Positions 1 through 6,246 of a stretch of 8,609 nucleotides of DNA are shown in pieces. The position numbers and the translations under genes are program-made. The notes under the pieces were generated by a model. That model saw nothing but the letters and a program-made list of their open reading frames with translations, did no database searches and was not told where the DNA came from. Within the stretch, counting starts at the first letter, position 1; each line of letters opens with the position of its first letter. Origin of the DNA: an uncultured Flavobacteriaceae bacterium (GTDB taxonomy: Bacteria > Bacteroidota > Bacteroidia > Flavobacteriales > Flavobacteriaceae); the NCBI GenBank assembly GCA_938018045.1, contig CALIIP010000245.1, forward strand, positions 1 through 8,609, written 5' to 3'.

Positions 1-1164
1 ATGGCAGCAGAAATAAAAAATTTAAAGGATTTACAAAATACTGAATACGGATTAGAGAAATTATTCGAAGACGCAGAAGATTTTTTACCACTTTTAGGAA
101 CCGATTATGTTGAGTTATATGTTGGTAATGCAAAACAATCTGCACATTTTTACAAAACAGCATTTGGTTTTCAATCACATGCATTTGCAGGACTAGAAAC
201 AGGTATAAAAGATCGCGTTTCGTATGTTTTGAAACAAGATAAAATTCGCTTAGTACTAACTACGCCTTTAGATGAAAACGGACCTATAAACGCTCATATT
301 AACAAACATGGAGATGGTGTAAAGGTAATGGCACTTTGGGTTGAGGATGCTACAAAAGCATTTGAAGAGACTACAAAAAGAGGTGCGAAACCTTTTATGG
401 AACCAACTCTTGAAGAAGATAAAGATGGTTCTGTAATCCGTTCAGGAATTTATACATACGGAGAAACTGTTCACATATTTGTAGAACGAAAAAATTATAA
501 AGGAACTTTTCTTCCAGGATATCAAAAATGGGAATCTCATTACAATCCAGAACCAGTTGGTTTAAAGTTTGTAGACCATATGGTTGGTAACGTTGGTTGG
601 GGAGAAATGAAAGAATGGTGTGATTTTTATGCAAAGGTTATGGGCTTCGCACAAATCATTTCATTTACTGATGATGATATTTCTACGGAATATACAGCAT
701 TAATGTCTAAGGTGATGTCTAACGGAAATGGTCGAATTAAATTTCCGATTAATGAACCTGCAAAAGGGAAAAAGAAATCACAAATTGAAGAATATTTAGA
801 TTTTTATAAAGGTGCAGGAGTACAGCACATAGCCGTTGCTACCAATGATATTGTAAAGACAGTATCAGCAATGAGAGATAGAGGCGTAGAGTTTTTATAT
901 GTTCCAGATACTTATTATGATGATTTAATTGAACGCGTTGGAAAGATTGACGAAGATGTTGAGGTTCTTAAAGAACACGGTATTCTTATTGATCGTGATG
1001 ATGAAGGTTATTTATTACAATTATTCACAAAACCAGTTGTAGATAGACCAACGTTATTCTTTGAAATCATACAAAGAAAAGGAGCGCAATCTTTTGGTGT
1101 AGGTAACTTTAAAGCACTTTTTGAAGCGATTGAAAGAGAACAAGAAAACAGAGGAACATTATAG
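1..1164 (+). CDS. hppD: 4-hydroxyphenylpyruvate dioxygenase (HPPD)
   Basis: Non-heme Fe(II) cytoplasmic enzyme that converts 4-hydroxyphenylpyruvate to homogentisate, the second step of tyrosine catabolism. The 387-residue protein has two vicinal-oxygen-chelate halves: the N-terminal one begins near residue 35 (GTDYVELYVGNAKQSAHFY) and the catalytic one near 188. The expected 2-His-1-Glu iron ligands are visible: His193 in FVDHMVGNV, His276 in GVQHIAVATND, and Glu355 in FFEIIQRKG, followed by the C-terminal helix with GVGNFKALFEAIE. Length is normal for the family and the ATG at base 1 fits a complete N-terminus, so the gene looks intact. Its promoter and any upstream partner, such as homogentisate 1,2-dioxygenase, lie outside the window. 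The next gene is another aromatic amino acid dioxygenase, which suggests a catabolic cluster. No alternative family is likely. Confidence 0.97.
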   Translation: MAAEIKNLKDLQNTEYGLEKLFEDAEDFLPLLGTDYVELYVGNAKQSAHFYKTAFGFQSHAFAGLETGIKDRVSYVLKQDKIRLVLTTPLDENGPINAHINKHGDGVKVMALWVEDATKAFEETTKRGAKPFMEPTLEEDKDGSVIRSGIYTYGETVHIFVERKNYKGTFLPGYQKWESHYNPEPVGLKFVDHMVGNVGWGEMKEWCDFYAKVMGFAQIISFTDDDISTEYTALMSKVMSNGNGRIKFPINEPAKGKKKSQIEEYLDFYKGAGVQHIAVATNDIVKTVSAMRDRGVEFLYVPDTYYDDLIERVGKIDEDVEVLKEHGILIDRDDEGYLLQLFTKPVVDRPTLFFEIIQRKGAQSFGVGNFKALFEAIEREQENRGTL

Positions 1165-1189
1165 AAAACTAAGTTGTAAAATTATTTTG

Positions 1190-1215
1190 TTTTAAAATGA
1201 ATCCAAATTTTAAAA
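1190..1215. repeat. A/T-only inverted repeat between hppD and the tryptophan dioxygenase gene
   Basis: Perfect 9-base arms TTTTAAAAT (1190-1198) and ATTTTAAAA (1207-1215) flank the 8-base loop gaatccaa. The hairpin contains no G-C pair and no T-run follows, so it is a poor terminator. It may be a 3' mRNA structure, or simply a chance product of A/T-rich DNA. The remaining gap (1165-1295) shows no clear terminator, so read-through from hppD into the next gene is possible. A near-match to the Bacteroidetes -7 element (TATTTTTC, 1243-1250, last base wrong) is the only promoter candidate seen here. Confidence 0.3.
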
Positions 1216-1295
1216 ATATCAAATCACCTTTCTCATAAAGTTTATTTTTCCATCAGATAGAAAAAGTAAATTAAGAATAAGTGAAAATAGATAAA

Positions 1296-2240
1296 ATGAA
1301 AAAAGACGAATTACTTCAACAAATAGAAGAAAAATACAAGAAATTAGGAGTTCCATTGAATACGATGCTCGAGGGATTACTATGGAGCACACCTACAACT
1401 TATTGGGATTATATACAAACAGATGCGCTTTTAGGTTTGCAAACTCCACGTACGACAGAAAAAGACGAAATGGTATTTATTATGTACCATCAAGTGAATG
1501 AATTGTTGTTTAAAATGATTTTGTGGGAAATTGACCAAGTTGCTATGGCAGAAACTCTAACGGCAGAAAAATTTGCAAAACATTTAGCGCGTGTTAGTCG
1601 TTATTTTGATATGCTTTCTAGCTCATTTACCGTTATGATGAATGGAATGGATGTAGATCAATATTTAAAATTCAGAAATACGCTGGCTCCTGCAAGTGGT
1701 TTTCAATCTGCTCAATACAGAAAAATAGAATTTGCATCAACAGAATTGATTAATTTAATTGACATCAGATTCAGAAAAACTATTGACAGAGATACACCTT
1801 TTAAAAATGCATTTGATCATTTATACTGGCAAGCAGCAGGAAAAAATTATGAAACAGGTGAAAAATCTATACTTTTAAAACTTTTTGAGAAAAAGTATAT
1901 GGGAGATTTTATTGATTTCATGGAGGATTATAACGAAATAAATCTCGGTAAAAAATTCAAACAACTGCCTAAAGAAACACAAGAAAATATTGATTTAATA
2001 AATGCAATGCGTCATTATGATTATACAGTAAATGTAAAATGGGTAATGGCTCATTATAACGCAGCCAACAAATATATAGGCGATGGAGATATTAAAGCGA
2101 CAGGTGGAAGTAATTGGCAAAAATATATGCACCCTCGTTATCAAAAAAGAATTTTCTTTCCAGAATTATGGTCTCAAGATGAGATTGAAAATTGGGGAAT
2201 AACAAATCTAGAAAGTTGTCAAATAATCACAGAATCATAA
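1296..2240 (+). CDS. kynA: tryptophan 2,3-dioxygenase family protein
   Basis: Predicted heme enzyme that opens the indole ring of L-tryptophan to give N-formylkynurenine, the first step of the kynurenine pathway; cytoplasmic. From the ATG at 1296 it is 314 residues, longer than the roughly 280 usual for bacterial TDO. Family landmarks: the distal-side His65 in YHQVNELLFK, Arg142 in ASGFQSAQYRKIEF (substrate carboxylate contact in characterised TDOs), the likely proximal heme ligand His253 in WVMAHYNAANKYIG, and Thr269 in ATGGSN in place of the usual GTGGSSG. An in-frame GTG at 1281 would add five residues (MKIDK). I prefer the ATG because GTG has no supporting ribosome site, though neither start has a good one. 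It follows hppD by 131 bases and ends just before a strong terminator. Family assignment is firm; substrate is inferred because the sequence is divergent. Confidence 0.9.
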   Translation: MKKDELLQQIEEKYKKLGVPLNTMLEGLLWSTPTTYWDYIQTDALLGLQTPRTTEKDEMVFIMYHQVNELLFKMILWEIDQVAMAETLTAEKFAKHLARVSRYFDMLSSSFTVMMNGMDVDQYLKFRNTLAPASGFQSAQYRKIEFASTELINLIDIRFRKTIDRDTPFKNAFDHLYWQAAGKNYETGEKSILLKLFEKKYMGDFIDFMEDYNEINLGKKFKQLPKETQENIDLINAMRHYDYTVNVKWVMAHYNAANKYIGDGDIKATGGSNWQKYMHPRYQKRIFFPELWSQDEIENWGITNLESCQIITES

Positions 2241-2259
2241 TTTTCACTATAATTTTTAG

Positions 2260-2292
2260 AAAAGCTTAACGTTTAATCGTTAGGCTTTTTTT
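2260..2292 (+). terminator. intrinsic terminator after the tryptophan dioxygenase gene
   Basis: A 12-pair stem is formed by 2260-2271 (AAAAGCTTAACG) and 2278-2289 (CGTTAGGCTTTT) with one T-G wobble and a six-base loop TTTAAT. The right arm runs into seven consecutive Ts (2286-2292), then after one A five more. The stem starts 20 bases after the stop codon at 2240. This is a classical rho-independent terminator and the clearest transcription boundary in the window. Confidence 0.88.
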
Positions 2293-2299
2293 ATTTTTG
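2292..2299 (+). promoter_or_regulatory. probable -7 promoter element for the DUF3108 gene
   Basis: TATTTTTG matches the Bacteroidetes -7 consensus TAnnTTTG exactly. It lies directly downstream of the terminator stem and 52 bases before the ATG at 2352, a reasonable leader length. No clear TTG-type -33 element is seen at the usual spacing, where the terminator hairpin sits instead. In A/T-rich DNA such a match can occur by chance, but its position between a terminator and a gene start supports it. Confidence 0.5.
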
Positions 2300-2351
2300 G
2301 AATGGTAATTGTAATTTCACAAATAAGTAGGAGACAAAACTACCGAAACAC

Positions 2352-3119
2352 ATGAAAAAATTTATACTCGGAATATTACTTTGTACTTTAACCATTTCTC
2401 ATGCGCAAAAGAAAGATGAGGTTTTTAAAAGCGGTGAATGGCTTAAATACCGCATGCATTATGGACTCATAAATGCTGGTTTTGCAACGGTTGCTTTAGA
2501 ATCAACTACTGAAAACAATAAAGAAGCCTATCATGTTATTGGTAGAGGATGGACTACTGGTGTTACCAAACTATTCTTTAAAGTGAAAGATAATTATCAA
2601 ACTTGGTTTTATAAGGATGACTTAAAACCTTATAAATTTAGAAGAAGAGTAGATGAAGGCGGACATATCATTTCAAGAGATGTTTATTTTGATCAAGATG
2701 CAAAAACGGCATTCGTTAGAGATATTAAAAAAAAGAAAGAGAAAACAGTAACAATTGATAACGTTCAAGATATTCTATCTTCTTTTTATTATCTTAGGAG
2801 TCAAGATATTAATGACATTAAAGTTGGTGATGAATTGGAACTAGATATGTTTCTTGACTACGAAACTTTTGGGTTTAAGATGAAATATTTGGGAGAAGAA
2901 GTAATAAAAACGAAGTTTGGAAAAATTAAAAGTTTAAAATTTAGACCTTCAGTTCAATCAGGACGTATTTTTAAAGCCCAAGAAAGTTTAACTATCTGGA
3001 TAACTGCTGATAAAAACAAAATTCCTATTAGAATAAAAGCAGATTTAGCGGTTGGTTCTTTAAAAGCAGATTTAGATCAATTTAAAGGGTTGGCACATCC
3101 TTTTAACATAATTTTCTGA
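2352..3119 (+). CDS. DUF3108 domain-containing secreted protein
   Basis: A 255-residue exported protein of unknown function. The N-terminus is a typical signal peptide: Lys2-Lys3, a hydrophobic stretch at about 4-15, and a probable cleavage site after SHA (Ala18|Gln19). The mature protein opens with a DUF3108-like pattern, GEWLKYRMHYGLINAGFATV, and continues as alternating beta-type segments with many charged residues to the end. No further membrane segment and no catalytic motif are evident. It is therefore most likely periplasmic or associated with the inner face of the outer membrane. It has its own candidate promoter and terminator boundary upstream and is followed after 52 bases by an M23 peptidase lipoprotein, so an envelope role is a fair inference, but the biochemical function is unknown. 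An AGGAG sequence at 2329-2333 is too far (18 bases) from the ATG to be a normal ribosome site. Confidence 0.88.
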   Translation: MKKFILGILLCTLTISHAQKKDEVFKSGEWLKYRMHYGLINAGFATVALESTTENNKEAYHVIGRGWTTGVTKLFFKVKDNYQTWFYKDDLKPYKFRRRVDEGGHIISRDVYFDQDAKTAFVRDIKKKKEKTVTIDNVQDILSSFYYLRSQDINDIKVGDELELDMFLDYETFGFKMKYLGEEVIKTKFGKIKSLKFRPSVQSGRIFKAQESLTIWITADKNKIPIRIKADLAVGSLKADLDQFKGLAHPFNIIF

Positions 3120-3130
3120 AAATAAAATTG

Positions 3131-3138
3131 TATTTTTG
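3131..3138 (+). promoter_or_regulatory. possible -7 promoter element for the M23 peptidase gene
   Basis: TATTTTTG is again an exact match to TAnnTTTG, 12 bases past the DUF3108 stop and 33 bases before the TTG start at 3172. The same octamer precedes the DUF3108 gene. A -33 partner is not evident at 19-21 bases upstream, so this may only supplement read-through from the gene before it. Confidence 0.35.
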
Positions 3139-3171
3139 AGGCTTTTAATCTCATAAATAATAATTTTCCCT

Positions 3172-4434
3172 TTGAAAAACTTAATAACCATTTTTTTATG
3201 TGCAATTGTACTTATATCTTGTAAAGATAAAATTCAAAATACAGAAGAAGCACAGCCACAACCTCCAACTCCTATTTATGAATTTGGTTATAATCTTGAT
3301 GATTATATAGTTATTAGAGATACAGTTAAAAAAGGAGAAAGTTTTGGAGTTATTTTAGACAGACATCATGTCAACTATCCTATAATCAACGAAATCGCTA
3401 CAACTATTAAAGACACTTTTGATGTTAGGCGATTAAGAGCTGGAAAACCATATCTTCTTTTAGCCAAAAAAGACTCTACAGAACAAGGTCAAGTATTTAT
3501 ATACCATCATAACAAAATAGAAAGTACCATTATAGATTTTACCGATTCGATTGTAGCAATTAAAAACAGAAAACCCATAAAGTATGTCGAAAAAACGGCT
3601 TCTGGAGTTATCACAAGTTCATTGTCAGAAACCTTAGACTCTCAAGGTTTAAGCGCTGTTATTTCAAATGATTTATCAAATATTTACGCTTGGACAATTG
3701 ATTTTTTTAGACTTCAAAAGAATGATAGATTCAAAATAATATATGAAGAGCGTTATATAGATGATACTATTTCTGCTGGAATCCATCAAATAAAAGCAGC
3801 ATATTTTGAACATGGTAAAAAACCGTTTTATGCATTTAAATTTGTTGCAGATTCTACAAGAATGATAGAAGATTATTACGATGAAAACACAAATGTATTA
3901 AGGCGTCAATTTTTAAAAGCACCTATTAAGTTTAATTATAGAATTTCTTCTAGATACGATTTAAATAGAAGAATTGCTTTTTATAAGTTTAAAAAAAGAG
4001 CTCATAAAGGCACCGATTTTGCCTCACCAATTGGAACACCAATTATCGCAACTGCTAATGGAATTGTTACAGAATCTCGTAGAAAAGGAGGGAATGGTAA
4101 ATATGTGAAGATACGCCATAATGGAACTTATAGTACACAATATTTGCACATGAGTAAACAAGCAGTTAAAAAAGGAGAGGTTGTAAAACAAGGCGATGTG
4201 ATTGGTTATGTTGGTATGACAGGAAATTCTGGAGGGCCACACGTTTGTTATCGCTTTTGGAAAAACGGCAAACAAGTTGACCCATTAAAACAAAAATTAC
4301 CAGCCGCAAAACCTATGGCAGAAGAAATAAAACCAATTTATTTAAATTCTATAGTTGAAATAAAATCTAAATTAGACGAGATTTCTTTTCCAGATGATAT
4401 TCCTACTGAAGTAGCCATATTAACAGAAGAGTAA
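3172..4434 (+). CDS. M23 family metallopeptidase, lipoprotein (HxC active-site variant)
   Basis: Predicted peptidoglycan endopeptidase (LytM/M23 type) anchored by a lipid in the envelope; 420 residues. The start must be TTG at 3172: it gives a lipoprotein signal (hydrophobic 4-16, lipobox LISC, lipidated Cys17), and the nearby ATG at 3198 is out of frame. A proline-rich linker (PQPPTP) follows. Residues about 45-125 (VKKGESFGVILDRHHV ... FDVRRLRAGKPYLLL) resemble the LysM-like/OapA-like N-terminal domain of MepM-type peptidases. The M23 domain spans roughly 272-370: His278 and Asp282 in HKGTD, His326 in YLHMSK, and His357-Val-Cys359 in GGPHVCYRFW. In the standard HxH motif the second His binds zinc; here it is Cys. 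Activity is thus likely but unproven, and a degenerate LytM regulator is the alternative. It lies between the DUF3108 gene and pgi with short gaps. Confidence 0.93.
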   Translation: MKNLITIFLCAIVLISCKDKIQNTEEAQPQPPTPIYEFGYNLDDYIVIRDTVKKGESFGVILDRHHVNYPIINEIATTIKDTFDVRRLRAGKPYLLLAKKDSTEQGQVFIYHHNKIESTIIDFTDSIVAIKNRKPIKYVEKTASGVITSSLSETLDSQGLSAVISNDLSNIYAWTIDFFRLQKNDRFKIIYEERYIDDTISAGIHQIKAAYFEHGKKPFYAFKFVADSTRMIEDYYDENTNVLRRQFLKAPIKFNYRISSRYDLNRRIAFYKFKKRAHKGTDFASPIGTPIIATANGIVTESRRKGGNGKYVKIRHNGTYSTQYLHMSKQAVKKGEVVKQGDVIGYVGMTGNSGGPHVCYRFWKNGKQVDPLKQKLPAAKPMAEEIKPIYLNSIVEIKSKLDEISFPDDIPTEVAILTEE

Positions 4435-4487
4435 TCTAGTAAAACTTGCAAGAATCTATAATTAAACAAATCAATAACTTAAAAAAA

Positions 4488-6059
4488 ATGGCATTAAAAA
4501 GTATAAATCCAACTCAAACAAAATCTTGGAAGAAGTTAACCAAACATTTTACTGAAATTAAAGATGTCCATTTAAAGAAATTCTTTAATGATAATTCTCA
4601 GCGAAAACAAGATTTCACTATCAATTTTAATGATTTTTCGATAGATTTTTCTAAAAATAGAATAACACAGGAAACGATAGATCTTCTAGTTGAACTTGCA
4701 AATGAAGTTGATTTACAAGATGCTATTGATAAGTGTTTTAGTGGAGATAAAATTAATGAAACTGAAGAAAGAGCCGTATTGCATTCAGCATTAAGAACTC
4801 AAAAAAAAGATCCAATTTTTGTTGACGGAATTGATGTTTTACCTGAAATAAAACAAACACTTTCTCAAATTGAGAACTTTACAAATAAGGTCGTTTCAGG
4901 AAGTTGGAAAGGATATACAAATAAAAAAATCACTGATATTGTCAACATAGGAATAGGAGGCTCTGATTTAGGTCCAGACATGGTTGTTGATGCGCTTAAG
5001 TATTACAAAAATCATTTAAACGTTCATTTTGTTTCTAATATTGATGGTGATCACGTACAAGAAATTATAAAAAAATTAGATCCAGAAACAACACTTTTTG
5101 TTATTGTTTCAAAAACATTTACAACCCAAGAAACACTTACCAATGCTTCAACAATAAGAAAGTGGTTTTTAGAAACGGCTGATGAAAACGCCATCAAAAA
5201 GCACTTTGTTGCTGTGTCTACAAACTTAAAAGATGTAACAACATTTGGTATAGAAAAAGAAAACATTTTCACAATGTGGAATTGGGTTGGAGGACGTTTT
5301 TCATTATGGTCAACTGTAGGTTTGTCGATTAGTTTGGCTGTTGGTTTTGAAAATTTCAATCAACTTTTAAAAGGTGCTTCTGAAACAGATGAACACTTCA
5401 GAATAACACCTTTTGACAAAAACATTCCTGTGATAATGGCGCTTATCGGAATTTGGTATAATAATTTTTTTGGGTGCGAAACAGAAGTTGTTTTACCATA
5501 CTCTCAATATTTGAATAAATTTCCAACATATTTGCAACAAGCCATTATGGAAAGTAATGGTAAATCTGTAGATAGAAATGGAAATAAATTAGATTATCAA
5601 ACAGGAGGTGTAATTTGGGGAAGTACAGGGACAAATGCACAACATGCATTTATGCAGCTCATTCATCAAGGGACCAAATTAATTCCAGCAGATTTTATAG
5701 GTTTTGAGGAGTCACTTTATGGTAATATAGAGCATCACGAAAAGTTAATGGCAAATTTTTACGCCCAAACACAGGCTTTGGCTGACGGAAAAACGAAAGA
5801 AGAAGTTCATCTTGACTTAAAATTTCAAGGAAAGATAGAAAGCGTAGAGAAATTACTTCCTTTTAAGGTTTTTGATGGTAATAAACCTACAAGTACGATT
5901 TTGATTAAAAAACTGACACCAAGAAATTTAGGATCTCTAATTGCAATGTATGAGCATAAGATTTTTGTACAAGGAATAGTGTGGAATATTTACAGTTTTG
6001 ACCAATTTGGAGTAGAATTGGGTAAAGAATTGGCTCAAAAAATATATTCACAGCGTTAA
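4488..6059 (+). CDS. pgi: glucose-6-phosphate isomerase
   Basis: Cytoplasmic enzyme that interconverts glucose 6-phosphate and fructose 6-phosphate in glycolysis and gluconeogenesis. From the ATG at 4488 it is 523 residues. Family features in order: IGIGGSDLGPD (about 154-164), the sugar-phosphate site; SKTFTTQET (phosphate-binding serine/threonine loop); WVGGRFSLWS with Arg270; MESNGKS with the catalytic base Glu355; TGTNAQHAFMQLIHQGT with ring-opening His386; and FGVELGKELA with Lys513. All catalytic residues are present and the length is normal. An in-frame TTG at 4446 would add 14 residues (beginning MQESIIKQ), but MALKSINPTQTKSWKKL at the ATG looks like the family N-terminus, so ATG is chosen. 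It follows the M23 gene by 53 bases with no terminator or strong promoter between, which suggests co-transcription. Confidence 0.96.
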   Translation: MALKSINPTQTKSWKKLTKHFTEIKDVHLKKFFNDNSQRKQDFTINFNDFSIDFSKNRITQETIDLLVELANEVDLQDAIDKCFSGDKINETEERAVLHSALRTQKKDPIFVDGIDVLPEIKQTLSQIENFTNKVVSGSWKGYTNKKITDIVNIGIGGSDLGPDMVVDALKYYKNHLNVHFVSNIDGDHVQEIIKKLDPETTLFVIVSKTFTTQETLTNASTIRKWFLETADENAIKKHFVAVSTNLKDVTTFGIEKENIFTMWNWVGGRFSLWSTVGLSISLAVGFENFNQLLKGASETDEHFRITPFDKNIPVIMALIGIWYNNFFGCETEVVLPYSQYLNKFPTYLQQAIMESNGKSVDRNGNKLDYQTGGVIWGSTGTNAQHAFMQLIHQGTKLIPADFIGFEESLYGNIEHHEKLMANFYAQTQALADGKTKEEVHLDLKFQGKIESVEKLLPFKVFDGNKPTSTILIKKLTPRNLGSLIAMYEHKIFVQGIVWNIYSFDQFGVELGKELAQKIYSQR

Positions 6060-6102
6060 GTTGTTGAAAACACTTTCCTTGCGATACAGAAAACATCTTT
6101 TA

Positions 6103-6123
6103 AATTACTGATTATCAGTTATT
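6103..6123. promoter_or_regulatory. short palindrome downstream of pgi, possible operator or weak terminator
   Basis: ACTGAT (6107-6112) and ATCAGT (6114-6119) form a perfect palindrome around T6113. After one T-T mismatch it extends by three more pairs, AAT (6103-6105) with ATT (6121-6123). It sits 43 bases past the pgi stop and about 125 bases before the receptor ATG. A loop of one base argues against a good RNA hairpin unless inner pairs open, and the nearest T-run (6131-6136) is not adjacent, so a protein-binding site is at least as likely as a terminator. No regulator is identified. Confidence 0.35.
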
Positions 6124-6132
6124 AATACCGTT

Positions 6133-6169
6133 TTTTAACATTGGTAATATTCTTAATTTTTTGTTAAAA
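6133..6169. repeat. inverted repeat in the TonB receptor leader region
   Basis: TTTTAACA (6133-6140) and TGTTAAAA (6162-6169) are perfect 8-base inverted arms 21 bases apart, upstream of the candidate promoter element. Such A/T-rich arms can arise by chance. Arm centres are about 29 bases apart, close to three helical turns, so a paired binding site is conceivable but unproven. Confidence 0.25.
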
Positions 6170-6209
6170 TTTAATTCTAAAAATTAAATAATTCTTCATA
6201 AAATTTTCT

Positions 6210-6217
6210 CATATTTG
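6210..6217 (+). promoter_or_regulatory. probable -7 promoter element for the TonB-dependent receptor gene
   Basis: CATATTTG matches five of the six fixed positions of TAnnTTTG and lies 29 bases before the ATG at 6247. The leader has no Shine-Dalgarno sequence but is A-rich just before the start, as is usual in Bacteroidetes. A TTG-type -33 element is not found at 19-21 bases upstream. The 187-base gap after pgi is the largest in the window, which fits an independent promoter. Confidence 0.4.
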
Positions 6218-6246
6218 CATAACTATTAAAAAACACTAACTTTAAG

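Noticed and set aside
395..634. Open reading frame of 79 codons on the - strand inside hppD
   Set aside because: It lies wholly opposite a well-supported gene, has no recognisable domain and no promoter, and is a typical shadow frame in A/T-rich DNA.
2302..2355. 17-codon leader ORF whose TGA overlaps the DUF3108 ATG (ATGA)
   Set aside because: The overlap suggests translational coupling, but the predicted transcription start falls at about this ATG, no ribosome site precedes it, and the peptide has no attenuation-like codon run. Chance is the simplest reading.
3135..3155. Possible hairpin TGAG...CTCA after the DUF3108 gene as a terminator
   Set aside because: Only four pairs with a long loop and no adjacent T-run on the 3' side; too weak to call.
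4024..4275. Open reading frame of 83 codons on the - strand inside the M23 gene
   Set aside because: It is antisense to the conserved catalytic domain; its Cys/Ser/Ile-rich composition is that of a shadow frame.
5051..5359. Open reading frame of 102 codons on the - strand inside pgi
   Set aside because: It is antisense to conserved Pgi motifs and shows no family features.
5905..6096. Open reading frame of 63 codons on the - strand over the end of pgi
   Set aside because: It mostly overlaps the conserved Pgi C-terminus and has no recognisable features or start signals.
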